DNA of 64,000 nt from JAYOEY01 sp038116945 (GCA_038116945.1 JAYOEY010000020.1:1-64000); one strand, 5' to 3'; counted from the stretch's first letter, positions 1 through 9,217 are shown. Numbers and translations: made by a program. The notes: a model not told the origin generated them from the sequence alone.

Positions 1-341
1 GGCCATGGCCGCATAACTTAAACCAAACGGCCTCCGGCAATCCCGGGGCGGTTCAGAATCACGGCCGAGCGAGTGCCTAGTTAGTGTAAGTAGGTCCAAC
101 TGAAAACAGAAGCTGTCGAGCCCACGAATTTTACAAGCTAGGGAGCTGGAATGAGGATTCCACCAGTAGCCACGAAGAACATCGTCCCCATTTGCGCTCT
201 TTAGCAACCAAGGTCTTAGAAGGAGCTTCGGAACGAAGTGGTGCCGTCTCGATACTTGATTTGCCATTTTGCGGTCTTCGATGATCGGATTGAATCCCGT
301 CTTACATAAAGGCGAAAGCCGACAGCGGCCTGTTCGCCCCT
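1..341. other. Left-edge stretch without a recognisable gene
   Basis: No convincing reading frame is present. Bases 20-60 contain an imperfect GC-rich inverted repeat (AACGGCCTCCGG against CCGGGGCGGTT) just after a possible TAA at 19-21. This resembles the tail that often follows the transposase gene in IS3-family elements, so the window may start at the edge of an insertion sequence. The rest, about 80-340, is less GC-rich than its surroundings and shows nothing else. The IS idea is a recollection of a motif and not a verified match. Confidence 0.25.
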
Positions 342-2735
342 CTACTCCCCCTTCGCCGCCTGAATCGCCCGCCACACCCGCTCCGGCGTGGCCGGCATCT
401 CGATATGTTTCACGCCGAGATCGGCCAGCGCATCGACCACTGCGTTGATCAGGATGGCGAGTGAGGGCGTCGTGCCGCCTTCGCCGCCGGCGCGGATGCC
501 GAGCTTGTTGGTGGTCGACGGCACCTCGCTGATGGCGGTATCGAAGGACGGCACCGTGTCGGCGCGCGGCATGACGTAATCCATGAAGGAGGCGGCCAGC
601 AGTTGCCCCGTGTCATTGTCGTAATGGACCCATTCGCCCATCGACTGGCCCAGCCCCTGAACGGTCGCGCCATGCGCCTGGCCGTGCAGGATCAGCGGGT
701 TGACGGCGCGGCCGACATCGTCGACGGCGGCGTATTTCACCAGCGCGATCGCGCCGGTGTCCTCATCCACCTCGACCTCGCAGACATGCGCGCCGAACGG
801 GAAGGCGGGCACCCGGATGGTCTGGTCGCTCTCCGCCTCCAGCGTTCCTTTCAGCTCGTCGGGCAGGGAAGCATCGGTCTCCGCTGCGTGGGCGACCGAG
901 AACAGATCGATGGTGCGGTCGGTGCCCGCCACGGTGAAATTGCCGTCGGCAAAGGCGATATCGGCTTCGGCGGCCTCCAGCAGATGCGAGGCGATGCGCT
1001 TTCCTTTCTCGATGATCAGGTCCGACGCCTCGCCCATGATGATGCCGGCGAGCCGCATCGAGCGGCCCGAATGCGAGCCGCCGCCCACCTTGACGATATC
1101 GGTATCGCCCTGGATCAGCGTCACCTGGTCGAAATCGACGCCGAGCCATTCGGTGACGAGCTGCGCAAAGCTGGTCTCGTGCCCCTGGCCGGACGACAGG
1201 GTGCCGATCACCACGTCGATGCGGCCATTGCCCGCCGCGTCGCGGGCCGGCGGCACGACGGTCATCTCGGTCCGTTCGCGCGGCGCGCCGGTCGAGGTCT
1301 CCATATAGGACGCGATGCCGAGCCCCCGCCGTTTGCCGCGTCTGGCGGATTCCGCCTTGCGGGCCTCGAAGCCTGCGACATCGCCGAGCGCCAGCGCCTC
1401 ATCCAGCACTTTCGGGTAATCCCCGCTGTCGTAAATCATGCCGAGCCCGTTCTCATACGGCATCTGGTCGGGCTGGATCAGGTTGCGGCGGCGCAGCTCG
1501 ACCGGGTCGATGCCGGTCTCGCGCGCGGCGAGCTCGACCAGCCGTTCGATCACGAAATTCACCTCGGGCCGCCCGGCGCTGCGATAGGGCGCGGTGGAGG
1601 CGGTGTTGGTTGTCACCGCGCGGGCGCGGAAAAAGCAGGCCGGGATGGCATAAGTGCCGTTATTGATCTCGACGCCCTTGGCGAGCGGCACGTAGGAAAT
1701 CGTGTGCGCCCCCGCATTGCTGATATTGCTGCCGCGCAGCCCGATGAACTTGCCGTCGGCGTCGAGCGCCAGCTCCGCCTCGACCCGCAGATCGCGCCCC
1801 TGATGGTCGGTCAGGAAGCTCTCGGTGCGCTCCGCCGTCCATTTGACCGGGCGACCGATCTTCTTCGCCGCCCAGGCGACCAGCGCGAATTCGGGGAAGA
1901 AGGAATTCCGCGTGCCGAAATTGCCGCCGACATCCTGCGCCACCACCCGCACCTGCGCCTCTTCGACGCCCAGCACGCCGGCGATCTCGCGCTTCTGGCG
2001 CACCGCGCCGCCGCTGCCGGCATAGACCGAATAGCGGCCGGTATCGGGATCAAAGGAGCCCAGCGCGGCGCGCGGTTCCATCGTCACGCCGGTGCAGCGC
2101 TGCGCCCAGGTTTCCAGCCGCACGACATGGGCGGCGCGGGCGAAGGCGGCCTCGGTGGCCTCCCTGTCGCCGACATCGGCATCGACGCAGCAATTGGTGC
2201 CGAACTCCTCCCACACCAGAGGCGCGCCGGGTTCCAGCGCGGCGGCGGCATCGGTCACGGATTGCAGCACCTCGTAATCGACCTCGACCGCCTCGGCGCC
2301 GATTTTGGCCGCGGCCGTCGTTTCCGCGATCACCATGGCGACCGCCTCGCCGACGAAGCGCGCCTTGTCGTTGGGCAGCACGCGATGGACCGAGATCAGG
2401 TGGGGCGACCCGTCGCGGTTGGCGAGCGAGATATCGGGCGGGCTCGAGGGCGACACGTTGTGCGGGATCGGGTTGAGCCCGTCGGCCTCGACATCCGCGC
2501 CGGTAAGCACCGCGATCACGCCCGGCACTTTGAGGGCGGCGGCGGTGTCAAAGCCCCTGATCCGCGCATGGCCGTGCGGCGAGCGAACCATGGCGGCGAA
2601 ACTTTGGCCCGGCAGGGTGGCGTCGTCGCTGTAATTGCCCTGACCGGTCAGCAGCCGGATGTCTTCCTTGCGGATGACCGAATCGCCGATCTTCGGCCGT
2701 CTGATTTCCTGCCCCCGGCCCCGTGAATCCTCCAT
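342..2735 (-). CDS. Xanthine dehydrogenase-family molybdopterin-binding (large) subunit
   Basis: 797 residues, the usual length for the free-standing large subunit of CoxL/XdhB-type molybdenum hydroxylases, which hydroxylate aromatic heterocycles, purines, aldehydes or CO. The N-terminal part is the a/b hammerhead domain (about 20-150). A GGNFGTRN motif of the Mo-cofactor domain follows, then the active-site loop PYRSAGRPE and, near the C-terminus, GGEGGTTPS with the conserved catalytic glutamate. The start at 2735 is preceded by GGAGAG at proper spacing; the frame is open further upstream but has no such site. The small FeS and medium FAD subunits that normally lie beside it are absent on the upstream side. 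Downstream there are only 341 bases before the window edge. The substrate cannot be read from sequence. Confidence 0.9.
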   Translation of the reverse strand: MEDSRGRGQEIRRPKIGDSVIRKEDIRLLTGQGNYSDDATLPGQSFAAMVRSPHGHARIRGFDTAAALKVPGVIAVLTGADVEADGLNPIPHNVSPSSPPDISLANRDGSPHLISVHRVLPNDKARFVGEAVAMVIAETTAAAKIGAEAVEVDYEVLQSVTDAAAALEPGAPLVWEEFGTNCCVDADVGDREATEAAFARAAHVVRLETWAQRCTGVTMEPRAALGSFDPDTGRYSVYAGSGGAVRQKREIAGVLGVEEAQVRVVAQDVGGNFGTRNSFFPEFALVAWAAKKIGRPVKWTAERTESFLTDHQGRDLRVEAELALDADGKFIGLRGSNISNAGAHTISYVPLAKGVEINNGTYAIPACFFRARAVTTNTASTAPYRSAGRPEVNFVIERLVELAARETGIDPVELRRRNLIQPDQMPYENGLGMIYDSGDYPKVLDEALALGDVAGFEARKAESARRGKRRGLGIASYMETSTGAPRERTEMTVVPPARDAAGNGRIDVVIGTLSSGQGHETSFAQLVTEWLGVDFDQVTLIQGDTDIVKVGGGSHSGRSMRLAGIIMGEASDLIIEKGKRIASHLLEAAEADIAFADGNFTVAGTDRTIDLFSVAHAAETDASLPDELKGTLEAESDQTIRVPAFPFGAHVCEVEVDEDTGAIALVKYAAVDDVGRAVNPLILHGQAHGATVQGLGQSMGEWVHYDNDTGQLLAASFMDYVMPRADTVPSFDTAISEVPSTTNKLGIRAGGEGGTTPSLAILINAVVDALADLGVKHIEMPATPERVWRAIQAAKGE

Positions 2736-2827
2736 GATGCTTTCTCTCCGTTGGTTGTTGCGCCGATTGTGGACAGCGGCGGGGCCGCGTTCAACCCGAA
2801 GAAATTTCCATCGCACCGGCCCGCTCC

Positions 2828-2873
2828 CCCACCCGGCCACCCAGCGTGAGCATCCTGTGGGTGGCCGGGTGGG
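2828..2873. repeat. Perfect 15-bp inverted repeat (palindromic element, CATCCTG loop)
   Basis: CCCACCCGGCCACCC at 2828-2842 is exactly complemented at 2859-2873, with a 16-base loop containing GCATCCTG. A related hairpin with TATCCTG in its loop lies at 38698-38755, so this looks like a dispersed palindromic element. It sits in the 433-bp gap (2736-3168) between two divergent genes, which otherwise holds only their promoters and a second inverted repeat. Confidence 0.7.
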
Positions 2874-2971
2874 GGGGCGGGCTGGCACCGCCTCAATCTG
2901 AACTCCAACTCTCGACCGTCATGGTCAGCCCACGAATCCGGCCAAAGGCCGGTCCGAGGACAGGCTCCGGC

Positions 2972-3029
2972 CGACCATCCACGAGTTTTCGTTTTCCGGC
3001 AGTCGCAAAACAAAAAACGTGGATGGTCG
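2972..3029. repeat. Inverted repeat, 12-bp arms, in the same divergent gap
   Basis: CGACCATCCACG at 2972-2983 is perfectly complemented by CGTGGATGGTCG at 3018-3029, separated by 34 bases that include A- and T-rich tracts. It could be a palindromic repeat or a bidirectional terminator-like structure. A second small hairpin (GGTCGTG, 5-base loop, CACGACC) overlaps its right arm at 3025-3043. Confidence 0.6.
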
Positions 3030-3168
3030 TGACAAGCACGACCGTGACGAGGGGAGAGTGTTGTGGCGGTGGTGCGACTTTCCCGGACTTCCATGTTCCC
3101 GATTGCCGTCAGCCCCCCGTTGCGGGAAACGAAGCCACGCGCCATGATCCCCGTGAGGGAGACACGCC

Positions 3169-3732
3169 ATGACCGCCATTCCGCAGCTTCGCATCAATCA
3201 CATCGGCATCTATGTCAGCGATCTCGACCGGATGGTCGATTTCTACACGAAGGTGATGGGCTTCATGGTGACCGACCGGGGCAGCATCCCGAACGGCACC
3301 GAAATGGCCTTCATGAGCCGCCATCCGAAACAGCATCACCAGGTGGTGCTGGCGAGCGGCCGGCCCGAAGGGCTGCCGTCGCAGATCAACCAGCTGTCCT
3401 TCGAGGTGGATACGCTGGACGATTTGCGGACGCTTTACGGGATGCTGGCGGAACGGGACGATATCGACGGGCTGGTCCAGACCACGCACGGGGTTTCCTG
3501 GTCGGTCTATTTCAACGACCCGGAGGGAAACCGCACCGAGTTCTTCGTCGAGACGCCGTGGTACACGCCCGCTCCGCGCGGCATGGCGCTGGACCTGTCG
3601 AAATCCGACGACGAGATCCTCAGGGAAACCGAGGCGGCGCTGAGCGAGCATCCGCAATTCAGAACCCGTGCCGACTGGCGCGAGGACGCCGGCCGCAAGA
3701 TGAAGGAAACCGGCGCATGGCAGGACAAGTGA
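3169..3732 (+). CDS. VOC-family (glyoxalase/extradiol dioxygenase fold) protein
   Basis: 187 residues. The vicinal-oxygen-chelate fold is visible as two paired beta-alpha-beta modules: NHIGIYVSDLDRMVDFY at the start, and a second module with SVYFNDPEGNRTEFF at about 112-126. Likely metal ligands are H11, one of H56/H57 and E124. The family includes extradiol ring-cleavage dioxygenases and glyoxalases; position next to a gentisate dioxygenase-like gene suggests ring cleavage or a related step on an aromatic intermediate. A polar tail of about 50 residues after the fold is unassigned. The next gene follows after 12 bases, so the two are probably co-transcribed. Confidence 0.85.
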   Translation: MTAIPQLRINHIGIYVSDLDRMVDFYTKVMGFMVTDRGSIPNGTEMAFMSRHPKQHHQVVLASGRPEGLPSQINQLSFEVDTLDDLRTLYGMLAERDDIDGLVQTTHGVSWSVYFNDPEGNRTEFFVETPWYTPAPRGMALDLSKSDDEILRETEAALSEHPQFRTRADWREDAGRKMKETGAWQDK

Positions 3733-3744
3733 GGCGATAGCAGC

Positions 3745-4818
3745 ATGAGCGATAGCGGAACGGCCAATGCCAGCAGCAATCTGCGCCCCCAGCGCGAGGA
3801 TTATTACCGGCGGATCGAGGAATACGATCTGTCGCCGCTGTGGGAGGTCAACAAGCGGCTGGTGACGCCCGAGCCGGTCATCGAATCGGTGCCGCATCTG
3901 TGGGATTACGATGCGATCCGCGACATGCTGCTGGAAAGCGGCGATCTGATCTCCACCAAGGAAGCCAATCGCCGCGTGCTGATCCTCGAAAACCCCGGGC
4001 TGGAAAAATCGCACCGCATCGTGGAATCGATGTTCGCCGGGCTGCAGCTCATCATGCCGGGCGAGATCGCGCCGGCGCACCGCCATTCGCCCGCGGCTTT
4101 GCGCTTTATCATGGAAGGTTCCGGCGCCTATACCGCGGTCGGCGGCGAACGGTCCTATATGGAACCCGGCGATTTCATTATCACCCCGGCCTGGGCGTGG
4201 CACGATCACGGGCATGAGGGCGACGGGCCGATGGTGTGGATGGACGGGCTCGACATTCCGATGGTGGCGACGTTCGGCCCCTTGTTCTTCGAGACCTTCC
4301 CGGAAGACACCGCGCCCGACCAGGTGCCGCCCGGCGACAGCCAGGCGCGCTACGGTGCCAACATGCGCCCCGTCGGGCAGAGCTGGGACAAAAAGGAATC
4401 GCCGATCTTCAACTACCCCTACGCCCGCTCGCGCGAGGCGCTGGAGAAGCTGCGCGACGCCGCCGACTGGGACCCGTGCTGCGGCGTGAAGATGGAGTAC
4501 ATCAACCCGGTCACCGGCGGCAGCGCGATGCCGACCATCTCCACCTTCCTGCAGCTTCTGCCGAAAGGCTTCAGGGGCGAGACCTGGCGTACCACCGAAG
4601 GCATCGTCTATTCCTGCACCGAAGGGTCGGGACGCTGCATCGTGCAGAACGGTGAGGAGACCGTTACGATGGCGTGGAAGGAAAAGGACATTTTCTGCGT
4701 GCCCTGCTGGATGCCGCACCGGATGGAAGCCGACAACGATGCGGTGCTGTTCTGCTATTCCGACCGCACGGCGCAGGAAAAGCTCGGCATCTGGCGCGAG
4801 ATACGCGGCAACGCGTGA
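3745..4818 (+). CDS. Gentisate 1,2-dioxygenase-like bicupin
   Basis: 357 residues, the normal length for gentisate 1,2-dioxygenase, a cytosolic Fe(II) enzyme that opens gentisate between the carboxyl- and hydroxyl-bearing carbons to give maleylpyruvate. The N-terminal cupin has H112 and H114 in PAHRHSPAALRF and H153 in AWAWHDHGH, matching the three-histidine iron site. A second cupin-like half ends with the WMPHRMEADND segment. It lies between a VOC protein and an isochorismatase-family gene with short gaps (12 and 24 bases), so it is part of one catabolic operon. 1-Hydroxy-2-naphthoate or salicylate dioxygenases share this family, so the exact substrate is open. Confidence 0.85.
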   Translation: MSDSGTANASSNLRPQREDYYRRIEEYDLSPLWEVNKRLVTPEPVIESVPHLWDYDAIRDMLLESGDLISTKEANRRVLILENPGLEKSHRIVESMFAGLQLIMPGEIAPAHRHSPAALRFIMEGSGAYTAVGGERSYMEPGDFIITPAWAWHDHGHEGDGPMVWMDGLDIPMVATFGPLFFETFPEDTAPDQVPPGDSQARYGANMRPVGQSWDKKESPIFNYPYARSREALEKLRDAADWDPCCGVKMEYINPVTGGSAMPTISTFLQLLPKGFRGETWRTTEGIVYSCTEGSGRCIVQNGEETVTMAWKEKDIFCVPCWMPHRMEADNDAVLFCYSDRTAQEKLGIWREIRGNA

Positions 4819-4842
4819 GAAACTGAACAGGGAGAAAACAAC

Positions 4843-5544
4843 ATGGTGAGCAAGTTCGAGGATTACTGCTGGGCCGACGTCATCGATGAGGAGACGTTTG
4901 CGATCTACGCCGATTACGAGCGCGAGCTGAAGGTCGGTCCGCGCCCCGCGGTGCTGATGATCGACGTCTACCAGGCGAGCTACGACGGCGGGCAGCAGCG
5001 GGTGATCGATGCGATCAAGGATTATCCCAGCTCCTGCGGCGAACGCGCCTGGGCCATGGTGGAGCCCGCCAAGCGGCTGCTGGAGGCGGCGCGCAGCGCC
5101 GGTCTGCCGGTGGCCTACAGCACCGGCGACGAGCGCAGCCAGGCAAATCGCGGCCGTCCGACCAGCCGCCAGCGCATGACCGAGAGCGAAGACATGTACC
5201 GCATCCTGCCGGAGCTTGCGCCCGCGCCGGAAGATCTCGTCGTCTACAAGCAGCGGGCCAGCTGTTTCTACGGCACGCCGCTGTTGTCGCATCTGGTCGG
5301 GCTTGGCGTGCAGAGCCTGATTATCGGCGGCGGCACCACCAGCGGCTGCCTGCGCGCCGGCGTGCAGGACGCCAAGGCCAACGGCTTCCACGTCACGCTG
5401 GTCGAGGAATGCTGCTACGACCGCACGGCGATCAACCACAAGGTCAATCTGTTCGACATGCACCACAAATATGCCGACGTCATGAAGCTTGACGACGTGC
5501 TGGCGCATCTCGAAGGCGAATACGGTCTGGCCCAGGCCAGTTGA
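4843..5544 (+). CDS. Isochorismatase-family cysteine hydrolase (amidase-like)
   Basis: 233 residues. The catalytic triad of the isochorismatase-like hydrolases is visible: D41 in LMIDVYQAS, K136 in VVYKQRASCF and C169 in GGTTSGCLRAG. The family includes N-carbamoylsarcosine amidase, maleamate amidohydrolase and nicotinamidase. Beside a gentisate-type dioxygenase and a molybdenum hydroxylase, a maleamate-type amidase of an N-heterocycle pathway is attractive, but that is inference. The ATG at 4843 follows GGGAGAAAACAAC. It is the last gene of the 3169-5544 run; a C/G-rich palindromic repeat follows. Confidence 0.88.
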   Translation: MVSKFEDYCWADVIDEETFAIYADYERELKVGPRPAVLMIDVYQASYDGGQQRVIDAIKDYPSSCGERAWAMVEPAKRLLEAARSAGLPVAYSTGDERSQANRGRPTSRQRMTESEDMYRILPELAPAPEDLVVYKQRASCFYGTPLLSHLVGLGVQSLIIGGGTTSGCLRAGVQDAKANGFHVTLVEECCYDRTAINHKVNLFDMHHKYADVMKLDDVLAHLEGEYGLAQAS

Positions 5545-5561
5545 GAGCGGAAACGGCATCC

Positions 5562-5702
5562 GGAACCCCCTCCCTGTCCCTCCCCCGGGTCGGGGGAGGG
5601 GACTCGGTTCTTGTTCTCTACGTCATGTCGACGAGGCCTTTCCATTGCGCGGTGAGAACTCCCTCCCCCCGTGAGCGGGGGAGGGTTGGGGAGGGGGTAT
5701 TC
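5562..5702. repeat. C-rich/G-rich palindromic repeats (CCCTCCCCC...GGGGGAGGG), two units
   Basis: Two hairpin units fill this gap: CCCTCCCCC-GGGTC-GGGGGAGGG at about 5578-5602, and a CCCTCCCCC...GGGGGAGGG unit at about 5662-5697. The same type of unit recurs at 7185-7287, 9251-9415 and 24115-24152. They lie only between genes, as expected of dispersed alphaproteobacterial palindromes, and may act as transcription stops. Confidence 0.75.
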
Positions 5703-5741
5703 GTCTCGGGACGATATGACTGATTTTGGACACAACCCGTT

Positions 5742-7169
5742 ATGACATCCGTCGCTATCGCGGGCGCGGGGTTCGGCGGCATCGCGCTCGCCATCGCCCT
5801 GAAGAAGGCGGGGTTCGAGGATTTCACCCTCTACGAACGATCGGACTCGCTCGGCGGGGTGTGGCGCGACAATGCCTATCCCGGCGCGGCGTGCGACGTG
5901 CCGTCCCGCTTCTACTGCTATTCCTTCGAACAGGATTACGACTGGTCGTCTTTCTGCGCGCCGCAGCGGCAGATTCTCGACTATCTGAACCATTGCGCGG
6001 ACAAGTACGGCGTCGCCCCGCATATCCGCTTCGGGACGGAGATCGCCTCGGCCGCGTTCGACGAAGGCGCGGCGCGCTGGACCCTGCAAACGCGACAGGG
6101 AGACCGCATCGAAGCCGATATGTTCGTTTCCGCCGTCGGGCTGTTCAACCGGCCGCGGATTCCGGCGGTCTACGGGCGGGAGGATTTCACCGGCGATCAG
6201 TTTCACTCGTCGCAATGGCCTGAAAATTTCGACCCCGCGGGCCGGTCTATCGCGGTGATCGGCACAGGCGCCAGCGCGGTGCAGATCGTGCCGTCCATCG
6301 CGGAATCCGCCGGCCGCCTCGCCGTGTTCCAGCGCACCCCGCAATATGTCGGCTCGATGGGCGGGCGCACCGGCGATCTCGACGGCGGTTCGTGGCTGAC
6401 GCGCCGTATCGAGCGCGCGAAGCTGTTCTGGCGGTTCGAGACCGGGACGCGGCGGCGCGCCTCGGAACGTCTGACGAAAAAGGGAGAGGCCGCGTTTCTC
6501 GATCATCTGGAACGCGCGGTGCCCGACGATGCGCTCCGCGAACGCCTCACCCCGCGCTATCCGCTGGGCTGCAAGCGCGTGCTGCGGTCGGACGGCTGGT
6601 ATCCGGCCTTGCAGCGCGACAATGTCGAGCTGGTCGATACGCCGGTTTCGCGCATCGTGCTCGACGGGATCGTGACGGAGGACGGCCGTCATGTCGAAGC
6701 GGATACCATCGTCTGGTGCACCGGTTTCACCCCGACCGACTATCTCGCGCCCATGCGGGTGACCGGCGCGGGCGGGCGTGATCTGAACATGGCCTGGCGC
6801 GAGGGGGCGGAAGCCTATCTCGGTCTCGCCGTTGACGGGTTTCCCAACTTTTTCATGATGTACGGGCCGAACACCAACCTGTCGGGCAGCATCATCTTCA
6901 TGCTCGAATGCCAGGCGCGTTACGTCGCCGATGCCGTGCGCAACCTGTCCCGCAAGGGCGCACGGTCGATGGCGGTCAGGGCCGGGCGCTTACGCGCCTA
7001 TAACGAGATGGTGCAGCGCCGCATCGCGAAGACCGTCCTCGTTCACCCGTCCTGCCATTCCTATTTCCGGACCGCCTCCGGCAAGGTGACGACGCAATGG
7101 CCCGGCTTCATGTCGGAATATCGCTGGCGCACGCGGCGGGTGCGGAATTCGGATTATGTGTGGGCGTAG
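5742..7169 (+). CDS. Flavin-containing monooxygenase, Baeyer-Villiger type
   Basis: 475 residues. The FAD-binding motif GAGFGG is at 8-13, the Baeyer-Villiger fingerprint in the form FTGDQFHSSQWP at about 149-160, and the NADPH-binding motif GTGASA at about 174-179. These are the marks of class B flavoprotein monooxygenases such as cyclohexanone and phenylacetone monooxygenase, which insert oxygen next to a ketone using NADPH and O2. It is slightly shorter than classical members (about 500-550). It is flanked on both sides by palindromic repeats and so is probably its own transcription unit within the catabolic region. Confidence 0.88.
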   Translation: MTSVAIAGAGFGGIALAIALKKAGFEDFTLYERSDSLGGVWRDNAYPGAACDVPSRFYCYSFEQDYDWSSFCAPQRQILDYLNHCADKYGVAPHIRFGTEIASAAFDEGAARWTLQTRQGDRIEADMFVSAVGLFNRPRIPAVYGREDFTGDQFHSSQWPENFDPAGRSIAVIGTGASAVQIVPSIAESAGRLAVFQRTPQYVGSMGGRTGDLDGGSWLTRRIERAKLFWRFETGTRRRASERLTKKGEAAFLDHLERAVPDDALRERLTPRYPLGCKRVLRSDGWYPALQRDNVELVDTPVSRIVLDGIVTEDGRHVEADTIVWCTGFTPTDYLAPMRVTGAGGRDLNMAWREGAEAYLGLAVDGFPNFFMMYGPNTNLSGSIIFMLECQARYVADAVRNLSRKGARSMAVRAGRLRAYNEMVQRRIAKTVLVHPSCHSYFRTASGKVTTQWPGFMSEYRWRTRRVRNSDYVWA

Positions 7170-7184
7170 CGGGGCGGCGGGGAG

Positions 7185-7287
7185 GAAAACCCCCTCCCCA
7201 GCCCTCCCCCATTTCTGGGGGAGGGGGTACCATCCGAGGCATAGTTCCCTCCCCCTTGAGGGGGAGGGTGAGGGAGGGGGAGTGAGG
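7185..7287. repeat. C-rich/G-rich palindromic repeats, two units
   Basis: Two hairpins of the same family as at 5562-5702: CCCTCCCCCATTTCTGGGGG at about 7202-7221 with its GGGGGAGGG arm, and CCCTCCCCCTTGAGGGGGAG at about 7249-7268, followed by further GGGAGGGGG copies. Confidence 0.75.
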
Positions 7288-7336
7288 CAGCGCTCCGAAC
7301 GAGCCGCAGTCATTCCGAAACCAGGGGGAGAAATCC

Positions 7337-8149
7337 ATGCCGACGAAGAAACGCAAATTCCTGTCGAAGCGCATCTCGAAGAAGGACCGTGTCGCGCGGC
7401 TGACGCTCGACCGGCCGGAGAAGAAAAACGCGCTGAGCCAGGCGCTGATGGACGAGCTGATCGCGGCGCTGCGGGAAATCCGCGACAACCGCGAGATCCG
7501 CTGCATCGTGCTGGCGGGCGCGGGCGATACGTTCTGCGCCGGGATGGATCTGCACGAGCTGGGCGAACGCCACAAGGCGCCGCATCGCTGGGACGATGGC
7601 GATCTGCGCGAAATCCTGGCGCTGATGCGGTCCTGCCCGCAGATCACCATCGCCGAGGTGCAGGGCTACTGCGTCGGCGGCGGCATGGTGCTGGTCAACG
7701 GCTGCGAACTCGCCGTTGCCGCCAATGACGCAAAGATCGGCATGCCCGAAATCATCCGCGGCTCCTACGGCGCGGTGGCGACGCCGACCCTGTTTCAGTC
7801 GGGCGTGCCGGCCAAGACGGCGTTCCGCGTGTCGCTGGTCGGAAAGAACCTCTCGGGCGAGGAAGCGCTCCGTGCCGGTCTGGTCTCCCACGCCGTGCCG
7901 GCGAAAGATTTGCGCGCCACGGTCAACGAGCTGGCGAAGGAGATCGCGAGCCGCCACCCGGCCGCGCTGGAACATTCCAAGCTGTCGGCCTACGCCGCGA
8001 TGGATTCGACATACGACATGGCGCTCAGGACCGACGAATATATCAGCCACCGGCTGCGCATCTATGCCGACCCGACCGGCCATGTGGACGGGTACCTGAA
8101 ATCGCAGAAGGGCGGAGCCAACGCGGGTTACGTCAAGCCGGACGCGTAG
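7337..8149 (+). CDS. Enoyl-CoA hydratase/isomerase (crotonase) family protein
   Basis: 270 residues, standard crotonase length. The oxyanion-hole segments are present: GDTFCAGMDL near 60-70, and GYCVGGGMVLVNGCELAVA near 114-132 with the GGGM turn. The MPEIIRGSYG segment carries the conserved glutamate region. Members hydrate, isomerise or hydrolyse acyl-CoA thioesters in the cytoplasm; this one probably works on an acyl-CoA made in the neighbouring aromatic pathway. It is followed after 15 bases by a Rieske oxygenase, so the two are likely cotranscribed. The N-terminus is lysine-rich (KKRKFLSKRISKKD), which is somewhat unusual. Confidence 0.87.
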   Translation: MPTKKRKFLSKRISKKDRVARLTLDRPEKKNALSQALMDELIAALREIRDNREIRCIVLAGAGDTFCAGMDLHELGERHKAPHRWDDGDLREILALMRSCPQITIAEVQGYCVGGGMVLVNGCELAVAANDAKIGMPEIIRGSYGAVATPTLFQSGVPAKTAFRVSLVGKNLSGEEALRAGLVSHAVPAKDLRATVNELAKEIASRHPAALEHSKLSAYAAMDSTYDMALRTDEYISHRLRIYADPTGHVDGYLKSQKGGANAGYVKPDA

Positions 8150-8164
8150 TAAGGGAAGACGGAA

Positions 8165-9217
8165 ATGGGATATCTCCGGAACTGCTGGTATGTCGCGGCG
8201 TGGGATCATGAGGTCACGCGCGGCAATCTGATGCGGCGCACCCTGCTGGGCGAGCCGGTGGTGCTCTATCGCGACGAGGACGGGACGCCGCTGGCGCTGG
8301 CCGACCGCTGCTGCCACCGCCACGCGCCCTTGTCGAAGGGCATGCTGTATGGCGACGTGGTCGAGTGCCCCTATCACGGATTCCGCTACGACCGGACGGG
8401 GAAATGCGTCCTGATCCCGGGACAGGACAGCGTGCCGGACACGGCCCGCGTTCGCGCCTATCCGGTGGTGGAACGCCATCGCTGGATCTGGATCTGGATG
8501 GGCGACCCGGCGCTGGCCGACCCGGCAACGATCGAGGATTTTCACTGGCTCGACGACCCGGACTGGCGCTGGGCCGGCGAACGGCTGGAGCTCAAGGCGA
8601 ATTACATTCTGCTGATCGAGAACCTGCTCGATTTGTCGCATCTGTCCTTCATCCACCGCACCACGCTGGGCACCCATGCGGTGGCGGAAACCCCGATGGA
8701 ATATTCGGAAACCGAGGAGGGGGTGCGGGTCACGCGCTGGATCCTCGGCCATCCCGCGCCGCCCTTTTTCTGCAAGGCGGGCGATTTCGCCGCCGATGAA
8801 CCGATGGACCGCTGGCAGATCATCGACTGGACGCCGCCCTCCTTCGTGCGGCTCGATGTCGGCTGCGCCCGCGCCGGCACCGGCGCGCCCGAAGGAGACC
8901 GCAGCCAGGGCATCACGCTTCGCAACATGAACGCGATCACGCCCGAAACCGACAGCACCACCCATTATTTCTGGGCCACCGCCCGCAATTTCCGGCTCGA
9001 CGACCGCTGGATGACCGACGTGGTCTACAACAACGTGCACACCGCCTTCATGGAGGATCTCGAGATTCTTCAGGCGCAGCAGGCGAACATCGAAACCGAC
9101 CCGGACGCGCCGCGCATCAACATGCGCCACGACGCCGGCGGCATCGCCGCCCGCCGCAGGCTGGAGGCCCTCATTGAGGCGGAGCAGCAGGCGGAGGCGT
9201 CGCAGGCGGCGGAGTAG
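8165..9217 (+). CDS. Rieske [2Fe-2S] aromatic oxygenase, vanillate O-demethylase-like
   Basis: 350 residues. The Rieske cluster ligands are C49, H51, C68 and H71 (DRCCHRHAPLS and ECPYHGFRYD). The catalytic domain begins with NLLDLSHLSFIHRTTLG near 157-173, which holds the bridging aspartate and two iron-binding histidines. Length and opening MGYLRNCWYVAAW are typical of the VanA group, which demethylates or hydroxylates methoxylated or carboxylated aromatics. The partner reductase is not nearby. RBS GGGAAGACGG precedes the ATG. LigA/LigB lie downstream past a repeat block, which fits demethylation followed by ring cleavage of a catechol acid. Confidence 0.88.
   Translation: MGYLRNCWYVAAWDHEVTRGNLMRRTLLGEPVVLYRDEDGTPLALADRCCHRHAPLSKGMLYGDVVECPYHGFRYDRTGKCVLIPGQDSVPDTARVRAYPVVERHRWIWIWMGDPALADPATIEDFHWLDDPDWRWAGERLELKANYILLIENLLDLSHLSFIHRTTLGTHAVAETPMEYSETEEGVRVTRWILGHPAPPFFCKAGDFAADEPMDRWQIIDWTPPSFVRLDVGCARAGTGAPEGDRSQGITLRNMNAITPETDSTTHYFWATARNFRLDDRWMTDVVYNNVHTAFMEDLEILQAQQANIETDPDAPRINMRHDAGGIAARRRLEALIEAEQQAEASQAAE

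Noticed and set aside
603..2726. Long plus-strand frame (about 707 codons) opposite the molybdenum hydroxylase gene
   Set aside because: It is antisense to a gene with clear family motifs, has the arginine/alanine/histidine-rich content of GC-rich shadow frames, and shows no domain or ribosome site.
3109..5559. Minus-strand frame of 816 codons over the gentisate dioxygenase region
   Set aside because: It is antisense to three genes with catalytic motifs in place. Its composition is that of a shadow frame and no family pattern is visible.
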